A stretch of 64,000 nucleotides of DNA from Streptomyces flaveolus (GCF_014648815.1 NZ_BMRV01000010.1:62001-126000), one strand, 5' to 3'. Positions 49,841 through 58,680 are shown, numbered from the stretch's first letter. The notes: generated by a model not told the origin, from the sequence alone. Translations and numbers: made by a program.

Positions 49841-52225
49841 TCACGCCGTGCCGGTGAGGTGTTCCGGTCGTACCGGCGTGCGGTCCAGCGCCAGCCCGGT
49901 CGCGTTCCGGATGGCCGCGAGGACCGCCGGTGTGGACGACAGGGTGGGTGCCTCGCCGACGCCGCGCAGCCCGTACGGGGCGTGGTCGTCGGCGAGTTCG
50001 AGCACGTCGACGGGGATGGTCGGCGTGTCGAGGATCGTGGGGAGCAGGTAGTCCGTGAAGGACGGGTTCCTGACCTTGGCCGTCCTGGGGTCGACGACGA
50101 TCTCCTCCATCACCGCGATGCCCAGGCCCTGGACGGTGCCGCCCTGGATCTGGCCGATGACGGAGAGCGGGTTGAGCGCCTTGCCGACGTCCTGGGCGCA
50201 GGCCAGTTCGATGACCTTGACCAGGCCTAGCTCGGTGTCGACCTCGACGACGGCGCGGTGCGCGGCGAAGGAGTACTGGACGTGGCCGTTGCCCTGGCCG
50301 GTGCGCAGGTCGAAGGGTTCGGTCGGCCGGTGCCGCCACTCCTCCTCGACCTCGACGGCCTCGCCCTCCAGGACGTCCACGAGGTCGGCGAGGACCTCGC
50401 CGCCGTCGGTGACGACCTTGCCGCCCTCCAGGAGCAGCTCGGCGGTGGCCCAGGCCGGGTGGGACGAGCCGAACCTGCGGCGGCCGATGTCCAGGACCTT
50501 CTCACGGACCAGCTCGCAGGCGTTCTTCACGGCGCCGCCGGTGACGTACGTCTGCCGGGAGGCCGAGGTGGAGCCGGCCGAGCCCACCTGGGTGTCGGCG
50601 GGGCGGATGGTGACCTGGGTGACGCCGAGCTCGGTGCGGGCGATCTGCGCGTGGACGGTGATGCCGCCCTGGCCGACCTCCGCCATCGCCGTGTGCACGG
50701 TGGCGACGGGCTGACCGCCGACGACCTCCATGCGGACCTTGGCGGTGGAGTAGTCGTCGAAGCCCTCGGAGAAGCCGACGTTCTTGATGCCGACCGCGTA
50801 GCCGACGCCTCGTACGACGCCCTCGCCGTGCGTGGTGTTGGACAGGCCGCCGGGCAGCTGGCGCACGTCGGCGCCCTCGCTGGACTCCCACTGGCGCTCC
50901 GGCGGCATGGGCATCGCCTTGACGCGGCGCAGGAGTTCGGCGACGGGCGCCGGGGAGTCGACCGGCTGGCCGGTGGGCATGAGCGTGCCCTGCTCCATGG
51001 CGTTGATCCGGCGGAACTCCACCGGGTCCATGCCGAGTTCCGCGGCCACCTTGTCCATCTGCGCCTCGTAGGCGAAGCAGGCCTGGACGGCGCCGAAGCC
51101 GCGCATGGCGCCGCAGGGCGGGTTGTTGGTGTAGAGGGCGAGGGCCTCGATGTCGACGTCGTCGATCACGTACGGGCCGGCGGACAGCGAGGAGGCGTTG
51201 CCGACGACGGCCGGGGAGGCGGAGGCGTAGGCGCCGCCGTCCAGGACGATCCGGCACTTCATGTGCGTGAGCTTGCCGTCCCTGGTGGCGCCGTGCTCGT
51301 AGTGCAGCCGGGCCGGGTGGCGGTGGACGTGCCCGAAGAAGGACTCGAAGCGGTTGTAGACGATCTTGACCGGCTTGCCGGTGCGCATCGCCAGCAGGCA
51401 GGCGTGGATCTGCATCGACAGGTCCTCGCGCCCGCCGAACGCGCCGCCGACGCCGGACAGCGTCATGCGCACCTTCTTCTCGGGCAGGCCGAGGACCGGG
51501 GCGATCTGGCGCAGGTCGGAGTGCAGCCACTGGGTGGCGACGTACAGGTCGACGCCGCCGTCCTCGGCCGGTACCGCGAGGCCGGACTCCGGGCCGAGGA
51601 ATGCCTGGTCCTGCATGCCGAACCAGTAGTCGCCCGTGACGATCACGTCGGCCCGCCGGGCGGCCTCGTCGGCGTCGCCGCGGACGATCGGCTGGCGGTG
51701 CAGGATGTTCGGGTGCGGGACGTGGCCGATGTGGTGGTCGTCGCGGTTCTCGTGGACGAGGACCGCGTCGGGGGCGGTCGCGGAGGCCTCGTCGGTGATG
51801 ACGGGCAGTTCCCGGTACTCGACCTTGATCTTGGCGGCGGCGCGGCGCGCGGTCTCCGGGTGGTCGGCGGCGACGATCGCCACCGGCTCGCCGTGGTGGC
51901 GCACCTTGCCGTGGGCGAGGACCGGGGTGTCCCGGATCTCCAGACCGTAGTGGCGCACGTCGGTCGGCAGGTCGTCGTACGTCATGACCGCGTGGACGCC
52001 GGCCTGGGCGAGGGCCTCGCTGGTGTCGATGGAGACGATCTCGGCGTGCGCGACCGTGGAGCGCAGGATCTGGCCCCAGAGCATGTCCTCGTGCCACATG
52101 TCGGAGGAGTACGCGAACTCGCCGGTGACCTTGAGGACGCCGTCCGGGCGGAGCGTGGACTCGCCGATGCCGCCCTTGGTCCGAGAACCCTGGGTGATCT
52201 TGGTGGGTGCGCCGTCGGCAGCCAT
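49841..52225 (-). CDS. xanthine dehydrogenase, molybdopterin-binding large subunit
   Basis: A 794-residue Mo-hydroxylase subunit. The N-terminal aldehyde oxidase/xanthine dehydrogenase a/b hammerhead begins LRPDGVLKVTGEFAYSSDMW. GVGGAFGGRED, then GAMRGFGAVQACFAYE and VGQGGITVHAQIA are Mo-pterin contacts. Near residue 757 VGEAPTLSSTP holds the catalytic Glu (the GE(A/P)P motif). With the FAD and Fe-S subunits it oxidises hypoxanthine and xanthine to urate, feeding urate oxidase. ATG 52225 follows GAGGGGG; the gap to the upstream Fe-S gene is 2 bases. It is last in the three-gene operon. Confidence 0.93.
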   Translation of the reverse strand: MAADGAPTKITQGSRTKGGIGESTLRPDGVLKVTGEFAYSSDMWHEDMLWGQILRSTVAHAEIVSIDTSEALAQAGVHAVMTYDDLPTDVRHYGLEIRDTPVLAHGKVRHHGEPVAIVAADHPETARRAAAKIKVEYRELPVITDEASATAPDAVLVHENRDDHHIGHVPHPNILHRQPIVRGDADEAARRADVIVTGDYWFGMQDQAFLGPESGLAVPAEDGGVDLYVATQWLHSDLRQIAPVLGLPEKKVRMTLSGVGGAFGGREDLSMQIHACLLAMRTGKPVKIVYNRFESFFGHVHRHPARLHYEHGATRDGKLTHMKCRIVLDGGAYASASPAVVGNASSLSAGPYVIDDVDIEALALYTNNPPCGAMRGFGAVQACFAYEAQMDKVAAELGMDPVEFRRINAMEQGTLMPTGQPVDSPAPVAELLRRVKAMPMPPERQWESSEGADVRQLPGGLSNTTHGEGVVRGVGYAVGIKNVGFSEGFDDYSTAKVRMEVVGGQPVATVHTAMAEVGQGGITVHAQIARTELGVTQVTIRPADTQVGSAGSTSASRQTYVTGGAVKNACELVREKVLDIGRRRFGSSHPAWATAELLLEGGKVVTDGGEVLADLVDVLEGEAVEVEEEWRHRPTEPFDLRTGQGNGHVQYSFAAHRAVVEVDTELGLVKVIELACAQDVGKALNPLSVIGQIQGGTVQGLGIAVMEEIVVDPRTAKVRNPSFTDYLLPTILDTPTIPVDVLELADDHAPYGLRGVGEAPTLSSTPAVLAAIRNATGLALDRTPVRPEHLTGTA

Positions 52226-52227
52226 GC

Positions 52228-52815
52228 TCACACCCCCTCGGACTGGCGGGCGGCCGCCAGGCGGACCGCGTCCATGATCTTCTCGTAGCCCGTGCAGCGG
52301 CACAGGTTGCCCGACAGCGCCTCGCGGATGTCCGCGTCGGTCGGGTCCGGGTTGCGCTCCAGCATCTCGTCGGCGGCGACCAGCAGACCCGGCGTGCAGA
52401 ACCCGCACTGGACGGCGCCGGCGTCGATGAAGGCCTGCTGGATCGGGGCCAGTTCCGTGCCCTCGCCGGTCCCCGAGTCGGTGCCCTGGGCCCGCCACCG
52501 CTTGGCCTCGTCGAGCGTGGTGCCCCGGTCGCCGCCGTTGCCGCAGGCGCCGCCCCCGGCGCGCTGCTGGGCGAAGTCCGCCAGCCCCTCGACGGTGACG
52601 ACGTCACGGCCCTCGGCCTGACCGGCCGCGACCAGGCAGGCGCACACCGGCACGCCGTCCAGGCGGACCGTGCAGGAGCCGCACTCGCCCTGCTCGCAGG
52701 CGTTCTTGGAGCCGGGCAGGCCGAGCCGCTCGCGCAGCACGTAGAGCAGGGACTCGCCCTCCCACACGTCGTCGGCCTCCTGCGGACGTCCGTTGACAGT
52801 GAAGTTGACGCGCAT
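52228..52815 (-). CDS. xanthine dehydrogenase, 2Fe-2S subunit
   Basis: A 195-residue subunit with two 2Fe-2S clusters. The plant-type ferredoxin motif is C40-x4-C45-x2-C48 with a fourth Cys at 58 (NACEQGECGSCTVRLDG). The second pair are in VQCGFCTPG and NLCRCTGYE. Between them is an insertion of about 35 residues (around QRAGGGACGNGGDRGTTLDE) not usual in the family, which normally has 150-170 residues. It passes electrons from the Mo centre to FAD. ATG 52815 follows GGAGGGAG and shares one base with the FAD-subunit stop (TAATG). Confidence 0.93.
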   Translation of the reverse strand: MRVNFTVNGRPQEADDVWEGESLLYVLRERLGLPGSKNACEQGECGSCTVRLDGVPVCACLVAAGQAEGRDVVTVEGLADFAQQRAGGGACGNGGDRGTTLDEAKRWRAQGTDSGTGEGTELAPIQQAFIDAGAVQCGFCTPGLLVAADEMLERNPDPTDADIREALSGNLCRCTGYEKIMDAVRLAAARQSEGV

Positions 52816-53705
52816 TACGCAGCTCCCTCCGTGGTGCGGTGGGCGCCGCGGTACGCCTCCCAGGTCCAGGTGAGGGTCCGGCGGGCCATGACGCCGACCG
52901 CGTGGCGGCGGTAGCTCGCGGTGCCCCGTACGTCGTCGATCGGATTGCAGGCGGCGGCGCACAGGTCCGCGAACTGCTTGACGACCGACGGCGTGATGAT
53001 CTTTCCGTTGCCCCAGAAGCCGCCCTCTTCGAGCGCCGCGTTCAGGAAGTCCTCGGCGGCCGCCGCCCGCACGGGGGTGGGCGCGGCCGAGCCGATGCCG
53101 GTGCGGACCGTGCGGGTGTCGGGGTGCAGGGCCAGGCCGAACGCGCAGACGGCGATGACCATGGCGTTGCGGGTGCCGACCTTGGAGAACTGCTGCGGGC
53201 CGTCGGCCTTCTTGATGTGCACGGCGCGGATCAGCTCGTCGGGCTCCAGCGCGTTGCGCTTCACGCCGGTGTAGAAGGCGTCGATCGGGATGCGGCGGGC
53301 GCCGCGCACCGACTCGACCTCGACCTCGGCGCCGGCGGCGAGCAGTGCCGGGTGTGCGTCGCCGGCCGGGGATGCGGTGCCGAGGTTCCCGCCCACGCCG
53401 CCGCGGTTACGGATCTGCGGGGAGGCGACCGTGTGCGAGGCGAGGGCGAGACCCGGCAGCTCGGTGCTCAGGTTCTCCATGATCTTCGTATAGGGCACGG
53501 AGGCACCGAGCCGTACGGAATCCTCCTGGACCTCCCACTCGGTCAGATCGCCGATGCGGTTCAGGTCCATGAGGTACTCGGGCCGGCGGTGGTCGAAGTT
53601 GATCTCGACCATCACGTCGGTGCCACCCGCAAGCGGCACAGCGGTGGGGTGCTCGGCCTTCGCGGCGAGCGCCTCCTCCCAACTGGCGGGGCGAAGGAAG
53701 TCCAT
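52815..53705 (-). CDS. xanthine dehydrogenase, FAD-binding subunit
   Basis: A 296-residue subunit of the CO-dehydrogenase-flavoprotein family. MDFLRPASWEEALAAKAEHP, VPLAGGTDVMVEINF gives the FAD pyrophosphate loop. ASPQIRNRGGVGGNLGTASP is the conserved FAD/isoalloxazine loop. The C-terminal CO_deh_flav_C domain (FSKVGTRNAMVIAVCAFGLA) is complete. It delivers electrons to NAD+. It is the first gene of the xdh operon, divergent from the PucR-family regulator at 54071 across a 365-base region. Confidence 0.93.
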   Translation of the reverse strand: MDFLRPASWEEALAAKAEHPTAVPLAGGTDVMVEINFDHRRPEYLMDLNRIGDLTEWEVQEDSVRLGASVPYTKIMENLSTELPGLALASHTVASPQIRNRGGVGGNLGTASPAGDAHPALLAAGAEVEVESVRGARRIPIDAFYTGVKRNALEPDELIRAVHIKKADGPQQFSKVGTRNAMVIAVCAFGLALHPDTRTVRTGIGSAAPTPVRAAAAEDFLNAALEEGGFWGNGKIITPSVVKQFADLCAAACNPIDDVRGTASYRRHAVGVMARRTLTWTWEAYRGAHRTTEGAA

Positions 53706-54070
53706 GACCGGCTCTCTTCATCGTCTTGTGGGGCGTACGGGTTTGAGCCAATCCGTGAGCGACGGGCCCGGTTCGTTCATGTGCTGTTCACGTGGAGTGG
53801 GCTCAGTACACCGCCCGGTGCTCCACCTGGGTCAGTCGCAGAAACCATGAAGGAGTTGGCTGGCCACGGCGGGCATCTTGTAGATTCGTATGAACGGAGG
53901 CCCTCAGTAACCTCCTCGTCTTCCTCTGGAAACGGGCGAAACAGCCGCGTGACCTGGAACACAGCTCGGAAGCGGGCGAGCGGCGCTCGCCGGCCCGCCG
54001 ACCGGTCCCTTGACCCGGACCCACCACGATCAAGCGAACATTTCGAGACGAAAGAACGGCGGCGACGAGA
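53706..54070. promoter_or_regulatory. divergent xdh-pucR control region
   Basis: This 365-base region has no supported gene. It holds two near-identical TTCAyGTG words (TTCATGTG, TTCACGTG) about 11 bp apart near 53777-53795. It also has short palindromes TTCGTATGAA (53885-53894), TTCC-TCT-GGAA (53931-53941) and TTTCG-AGA-CGAAA (54041-54053). The last is 18 bases before the pucR start, a position suited to autoregulation. A TTGACC (54010-54015) could be a -35 box for pucR. Binding is not proven. Confidence 0.4.
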
Positions 54071-55741
54071 ATGCGGCTGCGCGCACTGCTGGACACCGAC
54101 GCGCTGGGCCTCAAGCTGCTCGGCGGCGAGGACGAGCTGGACCGCTCCGTGCGGGGCGTGATGACCACCGACCTGCGGGACCCCAGCCGCTATCTCTCCG
54201 GCGGGGAGCTGGTCCTCACCGGCCTGGCCTGGCGCCGGGACACCGCCGACTCCGAACCGTTCGTCCGGATCCTGGTGCAGGCCGGGGTGGCGGCCCTGGC
54301 CGCCGGCGAGGCCGAGCTCGGAAGCGTGCCGGAGGACCTGGTGGTGGCGTGCGCGCGGCACCGGCTGCCGCTGTTCGCGGTGAACGAGTCAGTGGCGTTC
54401 GCGACCATCACCGAGCACGTGGTGCGCCAGGTGTCCGGCGAGCGGGCCGGGGACCTGGCGGCCGTGGTGGACCGGCACCGGCGGATGATGACCTCCGGGC
54501 CGGCGGGCGGCGGCCCCGATGTCGTCCTCGACCTGCTCGGTTCCGACCTCGACCTGCGGGCCTGGGTGCTGTCCCCGACCGGGCGGCCGGTCGCGGTCCC
54601 CAAGGACTCGGGTCCGGCGCTGCCCGCCGAGACGAGCGCGAAGCTGGCGGCGGAGCACCTGGCCGCGACCCGGGCGGGCCGCCGGGCACCGCACCGGGTG
54701 ACGGTGGGCGGGACGGCGTACAGCCTCTTCCCGGTGCGCAGCGGACGTACGCCGCAGGTTCCGCGGGACGTGCGCGAGAGCGTGCTGTCCGACTGGCTGC
54801 TGGTCGTGGAGGCGGACGCCGGCGAGTGGGCCGAGGAGCGACTGGACCTGCTGTACGGCGTCACCCAGCTGATAGCGGTCGAGCGGGACCGGCGGGACGC
54901 GGCGCGCACGGTGCGGCGACGGCTCGCACAGGAGGTGCTGGAACTGGTGCAGACGGGCGCGGCGCCCGCCGAGATCGCGGCCCGGCTGCGGGTCGCGGCG
55001 CCGGTGCTGCTGCCGGGGCTCGGCGCGGCTCCGCACTGGCAGGTCGTCGTGGCCCGCGTCGAGTGGGAGGACGGCGAGGTCGAGGACGGGCCGGTCGCCC
55101 AGCGGCTCCTGGAGGAGATCCTCGTCGACCCGCTGGCGGCGGGCCCCGAGCCCTCCGACCGCATCGCCGTGGCGCACACGGGCGAGGAGGCCATCGCGCT
55201 GGTGCCGCTGCCGGCGGTCTCCAGCGAGCACGACGGCTCCGAGGCCGGGATCCTCGCCGACGCGCTGCTGACGACCGTGCGGGACCCGCTGTCCGCCGGA
55301 CTGGACGGCGACGGGCGGCTCACGCTCGGCGTCAGCGCGGCCGTGCACTCGGCGGAGGGCCTGCGCGGGGCGCTGGAGGAGGCCCGGCACGCGCGGCGGG
55401 TCGCCGCGGCCCGGCCCGGCCGGGTGTGCGCGGCCGGCCACCAGGAACTGGCCTCGCACGTGCTGCTGCTCCCCTTCGTCCCGGACGACGTGCGCCGCGC
55501 CTTCACGGCCCGGCTGCTGGACCCGCTGCGGGACTACGACCGCCGCCACCGCGCCGAGCTCATCCCGACGCTGGAGGCCTTCCTCGACTGCGACGGCTCC
55601 TGGACGCGCTGCGCGACCCGGCTCCACCTGCACGTCAACACGCTGCGCTACCGCGTCGGGCGGATCGAGCAGTTGACGGGACGTGACCTGTCGCGCCTCG
55701 AGGACAAGCTCGATTTCTTCCTGGCACTGCGGATGAGCTGA
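54071..55741 (+). CDS. pucR: PucR-family transcriptional regulator
   Basis: A 556-residue activator. The N-terminal PucR purine-catabolism domain (1 to about 125) starts MRLRALLDTDALGLKLLGGE, with RGVMTTDLRDPSRYLSGGEL and LVLTGLAWRRDTADSEPFVR as signatures. A GGDEF-like middle runs from about 310 to 450. The C-terminal HTH_30 (490-545) has ELIPTLEAFLDCDGSWTRCA and TRLHLHVNTLRYRVGRIEQL. PucR proteins control purine catabolism, often responding to allantoin-type metabolites. It is divergent from the xdh operon, its likely target. The start is ATG 54071. Confidence 0.9.
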   Translation: MRLRALLDTDALGLKLLGGEDELDRSVRGVMTTDLRDPSRYLSGGELVLTGLAWRRDTADSEPFVRILVQAGVAALAAGEAELGSVPEDLVVACARHRLPLFAVNESVAFATITEHVVRQVSGERAGDLAAVVDRHRRMMTSGPAGGGPDVVLDLLGSDLDLRAWVLSPTGRPVAVPKDSGPALPAETSAKLAAEHLAATRAGRRAPHRVTVGGTAYSLFPVRSGRTPQVPRDVRESVLSDWLLVVEADAGEWAEERLDLLYGVTQLIAVERDRRDAARTVRRRLAQEVLELVQTGAAPAEIAARLRVAAPVLLPGLGAAPHWQVVVARVEWEDGEVEDGPVAQRLLEEILVDPLAAGPEPSDRIAVAHTGEEAIALVPLPAVSSEHDGSEAGILADALLTTVRDPLSAGLDGDGRLTLGVSAAVHSAEGLRGALEEARHARRVAAARPGRVCAAGHQELASHVLLLPFVPDDVRRAFTARLLDPLRDYDRRHRAELIPTLEAFLDCDGSWTRCATRLHLHVNTLRYRVGRIEQLTGRDLSRLEDKLDFFLALRMS

Positions 55742-55792
55742 GACGCGGGGTCCGAGGCGCCCCAAACCTCGGCCAGCCGAAACTCCCACCAC

Positions 55793-55811
55793 TTTGTGAA
55801 ATCTTTCACCC
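55793..55811 (+). promoter_or_regulatory. Rex-operator-like palindrome before the TPR gene
   Basis: TTTGTGAAATCTTTCACCC resembles the Rex consensus TTGTGAA-N4-TTCACAA; the core GTGAAA-TC-TTTCAC (55796-55809) is a perfect palindrome. Only the outer right half deviates. It lies 84 bases before the TPR gene. Confidence 0.45.
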
Positions 55812-55892
55812 ACCCTCTTGGCCGGGCGCCTCGATTCGTGCTGAGATGCGGCCACCACTCGACGGCTCGATGGCGTGCTTGGGGAGGGCGAC

Positions 55893-56681
55893 GTGGCGCA
55901 TTCCGCCATGGCTGGTTCTGGTTGGGGAACGACCGAGGGTGACGATCCGCTCCAGACCGCGGTGTGGCGGCTGCGCTCGCGCGCCTGCTGGGCCGACGCG
56001 GTGGCGCTGTTGCAGCCGGTCACCGCGGCCACCGCGCTGCAGCGGGCGGCGCTGCTGGTGGAGCGGTGCCTGTACACCGAGCAGGGCTGGGCGGAGGCGG
56101 AGGACGCGCTGCGCACCGCCGAGGCGCTGGCCCACACCGACGACGAGCGCGGGGCCGCCGCCTGTGAACGCGGTCAGCTCGCCTACGCCGCCACCGTGCA
56201 CGGGGTGCGCGACCGGGCCGACGAGGCGCGGGCCGCGCTGGGCCGGGCGGCGGCCCTGATCGCGCCGGGGGCACGGGGGCGGGCGCTGCTGGACTTCCGG
56301 CGCGGGCTGGTCGCGGAGAACCTGACCCGCTCGCCGCAGGCCGCCCGCGCGGCGTACCGGCGGGCGCATGCCGGGGCGACCGCGCAGGACGATCCGCTGC
56401 TCCAGTCGTCCACCTGGCGCCATCTGGCCGGACTCGCGCTCAGGGAGGGCGAGTTGGCGGACGCGCGGCACGGCTTCGCCGAGTCGCTCCGCATCCGCGA
56501 GGAGCTGGGGTACCTCGTCGGTACGGCCCCGGCGCTGGTGTCGCTCGCGGACGCGGAGTCGGAACCGGAGGCCTCCCGGCTGCGGGAGGAGGCGCGACGA
56601 CTGCTGCGCCTGCTCGGTGGCGTACCGACCTGGCTGGCCCGCCAGCTGACCCCACCGGCGGCGGGGGCGGCGACGGCCTGA
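55893..56681 (+). CDS. TPR-repeat protein
   Basis: A 262-residue, all-helical protein made of tetratricopeptide-like units: LLVERCLYTEQGWAEAEDAL and YRRAHAGATAQDDPLLQSST, then LALREGELADARHGFAESLR are typical. Such repeats scaffold protein-protein contacts; no catalytic domain is seen. GTG 55893 is preceded by GGGGAGG; an in-frame GTG at 55875 is less likely. It is cytosolic. It converges on the Rv1733c-like gene with a 36-base gap. Its promoter may be controlled by a Rex-like site. Confidence 0.8.
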   Translation: MAHSAMAGSGWGTTEGDDPLQTAVWRLRSRACWADAVALLQPVTAATALQRAALLVERCLYTEQGWAEAEDALRTAEALAHTDDERGAAACERGQLAYAATVHGVRDRADEARAALGRAAALIAPGARGRALLDFRRGLVAENLTRSPQAARAAYRRAHAGATAQDDPLLQSSTWRHLAGLALREGELADARHGFAESLRIREELGYLVGTAPALVSLADAESEPEASRLREEARRLLRLLGGVPTWLARQLTPPAAGAATA

Positions 56682-56717
56682 CGGCGGGGTGTGCCGGCCC
56701 GGGCCGGTCGGTGGGCC

Positions 56718-57353
56718 TCAGGGAGACCTGCTCCAGCGTGGTGACGTGGCCGCCCATGCCCTGTCCCACTCGGTGAGGTTGCGCCGGTGCAGCAGCAGGC
56801 CGGTGATACCGTGCGCCGCGAGACCGGTGAGGGTGACGCCCAGGAAGGCGAGGATCGCCCAGCCCATGGTGCGGCTGCGGATCTGCCCGGCGTCCAGCGG
56901 CGGGTCGGTGATCCCACCCGCCCTGTCCACCCAGACCAGGACGGTGCTGTCCGCGGGCAGCCCGGGTTCGACGTCGGCCTTCCCGGTTCTCGTCCCGCCG
57001 TCCGGCGCGGTGAAGCGGACCTCGGCCGGGTAGCGGGTCCTGCGTGCCTCGTCCGACCCGGGTTCCGGGTGGCGCGGGGCGTCGTGGACGAGGACCGCGG
57101 GGACGTGGTCCCGAGTGCGTTCCTGGTGCGCGGCGGTGTCGCGGTAGTGCCGGTACGCCGCGTCGCCGGCCGTGAACATCGCCGCCAGGGCCGCCGCCGG
57201 CGCGGCGAGCAGCAGTCCGAGGACGATCCACGCCTGCATGCGGTCGGTACGGCGCCGCAACGGGTTGCGGCGCCACCGCCACAGCAGGACGTACGGGTAC
57301 TGGCGGGGCGCGGGTGCCGGTGGTGGCTGCGCTCGCGGTATGTCGCCGGCCAC
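56718..57353 (-). CDS. Rv1733c-like two-TM membrane protein
   Basis: A 211-residue protein with a Pro-rich start, WRRNPLRRRTDRMQAWIVLG, a first membrane helix (about 50-70), an extracytosolic beta domain (RYPAEVRFTAPDGGTRTGKA, VLVWVDRAGGITDPPLDAGQ) and a second helix (about 165-188). This is the layout of the Mycobacterium Rv1733c family, whose founding member belongs to the dormancy regulon; in Streptomyces the role is not known. GTG 57353 has GGAAGGAGG 7 bases upstream. A 16-bp terminator separates it from the MreB-like gene. Confidence 0.82.
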   Translation of the reverse strand: MAGDIPRAQPPPAPAPRQYPYVLLWRWRRNPLRRRTDRMQAWIVLGLLLAAPAAALAAMFTAGDAAYRHYRDTAAHQERTRDHVPAVLVHDAPRHPEPGSDEARRTRYPAEVRFTAPDGGTRTGKADVEPGLPADSTVLVWVDRAGGITDPPLDAGQIRSRTMGWAILAFLGVTLTGLAAHGITGLLLHRRNLTEWDRAWAATSPRWSRSP

Positions 57354-57407
57354 GGTGTGCCTCCTTCCAGGGTCCGGGGCAGCCGGAGAGGGGCCGTGGG
57401 TGCCGGT

Positions 57408-57453
57408 GCCGGCCGCGGCGGCGGGGGACGGGGGCGTCGCCGCCGCGGCCGGC
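57408..57453 (-). terminator. terminator after the MreB-like gene
   Basis: A perfect 16-bp stem (57408-57423 with 57438-57453) and a 14-base loop lie 26 bases after the MreB-like stop. Confidence 0.85.
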
Positions 57454-57478
57454 TCCGGGGGTGGGGCCGCGGCCGTGG

Positions 57479-58315
57479 TCAGTGGGGGCACCGGTCCGGT
57501 GGGTCCGTGTCCGGGCCGGGGTCCGTGGTCGACGGGTGGGCGTGGGCGGCCTCCAGGAGCCGCGCGGCCCCGCGGACGGCGGCGGTGTGCGGCGCCGGCA
57601 CGGCCCGCAGGGGCGCGTGCAGCGTGGCGGTGAGACGGCAGGTGATCTCGGGACGCAGGGCGCCCCCGCCGGCCAGCAGCGGTCCCCTGCCCAGGGCGTC
57701 GACGGTCAGGGAGGTACGGTCCTGGCGCAGCATCGACGTCACCATGTCGGCCACCGCCTCCGCGATCCGGGTCGCCGGGGTGGCGGCGTCCAGGTCGTCC
57801 GTGCCCAGCGCGGTGCGGCGCGCGTCGAAGACGGCGCCGTCCACCAGCAGCACCACCTCGGTGAGATGGGCGCCGAGGTCCACCACCAGCAGCGGCCGGG
57901 ACAGGTCCGCTCCGGCCGCCAGGGCGACGGCCCGCGCGCTGGGGACGGTCAGCACGCTGCGCGGACGCAGCACCTCCACCGCCGTACGGGCCTCGGTGCG
58001 GTAGGCGAACCCGTCGAGGACGGGCGCGGTCACCACGACCAGCGGGCGGGTGAAGCGGGGCAGGCGGGGACCGAGCAGCCGGTCGAGCATCCGGGCCGTG
58101 CCCTCGGTGTCGACGATGGAGCCGCGCTGGATGGGATACACCGCGCCGGCGCCGGGGAAGGTGACCGTCGGCACGTCGAGGATCATGCCCCGCCCGGCGA
58201 CCCAGGCACGGGTGCGGGCGCTGCCCATGTCGAGGGCGACGCCGCTGCACTGCCGGCACAGGGGCCACGGCCGGTGCCGGGACAGGGCGGCACGGGGGCG
58301 CCGGACCGCGGTCAT
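57479..58315 (-). CDS. short MreB/actin-like protein with N-terminal CxxC
   Basis: A 278-residue ASKHA (actin-superfamily) protein. The phosphate-1 loop is GVALDMGSARTRAWVAG (25-41) and the phosphate-2 loop LVVDLGAHLTEVVLLV. Full MreB is about 335-350 residues; here segments equivalent to subdomains IB/IIB seem reduced. A CRQC (C20, C23) pair at the N-terminus is extra. S. coelicolor has a third, shortened MreB-like protein in a matching context besides MreB and Mbl (recalled). Whether it polymerises is unknown. It overlaps by 4 bases the DksA-like gene upstream and is likely co-transcribed with it. Confidence 0.82.
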   Translation of the reverse strand: MTAVRRPRAALSRHRPWPLCRQCSGVALDMGSARTRAWVAGRGMILDVPTVTFPGAGAVYPIQRGSIVDTEGTARMLDRLLGPRLPRFTRPLVVVTAPVLDGFAYRTEARTAVEVLRPRSVLTVPSARAVALAAGADLSRPLLVVDLGAHLTEVVLLVDGAVFDARRTALGTDDLDAATPATRIAEAVADMVTSMLRQDRTSLTVDALGRGPLLAGGGALRPEITCRLTATLHAPLRAVPAPHTAAVRGAARLLEAAHAHPSTTDPGPDTDPPDRCPH

Positions 58316-58680
58316 CGTCCGGCCTCCCGCACCTGCTGGCAGCGGGCGCAGTAGCGGGCCTGCGGCACGATCGCCAGACGCTCGCGGGCGATGGGGCGCC
58401 GGCACAGGTGGCAGGAGCCGTAGCGGCCCTCGGCCATGCGGTCGAGCGCCGCCTCCACGTCGGCGAGGACCATGCGCGCGGAGGCCGCGAGCTGGACCCG
58501 GACCTCGGTCTGCGCGACGGAGCGCCGCCGGAGCCGGTCGTCGGCGCGGGTCGGGACGGTCGTGATCTGCCGCAGCTGCTCCTCGCGGAACGCCCGCTGC
58601 TCGAGGAGGTCGTCACGGAGCACGGCGAGGTCCTCGGGCGACAGACGTGTGCCGCCGTCGATGATCTGTTGATTCACCAC
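58312..58680 (-). CDS. TraR/DksA-type zinc-finger protein
   Basis: A 122-residue protein: a coiled-coil helical hairpin (about 14-85; EDLAVLRDDLLEQRAFREEQ and VLADVEAALDRMAEGRYGSC) followed by a C4 zinc finger (C90, C93, C111, C114). This is the DksA/TraR layout, whose members enter the RNA-polymerase secondary channel and affect promoter opening. The tip acidic pair typical of DksA (DxxDxA) is not seen, so it may not act exactly alike. It has two GTG codons at its start; the first is used. It is coupled to the MreB-like gene by a 4-base overlap. Confidence 0.88.
   Translation of the reverse strand: MVNQQIIDGGTRLSPEDLAVLRDDLLEQRAFREEQLRQITTVPTRADDRLRRRSVAQTEVRVQLAASARMVLADVEAALDRMAEGRYGSCHLCRRPIARERLAIVPQARYCARCQQVREAGR

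Noticed and set aside
53850..54161. Small plus-strand frame starting MKELAGHGGHLVDS in the xdh-pucR gap
   Set aside because: It continues into pucR in the wrong frame, has poor composition and covers the control region with its palindromes.
55752..55772. CCGAGG/CCTCGG inverted repeat after pucR as a terminator
   Set aside because: Six-bp stem with a 9-base loop, much weaker than the other terminators seen here.
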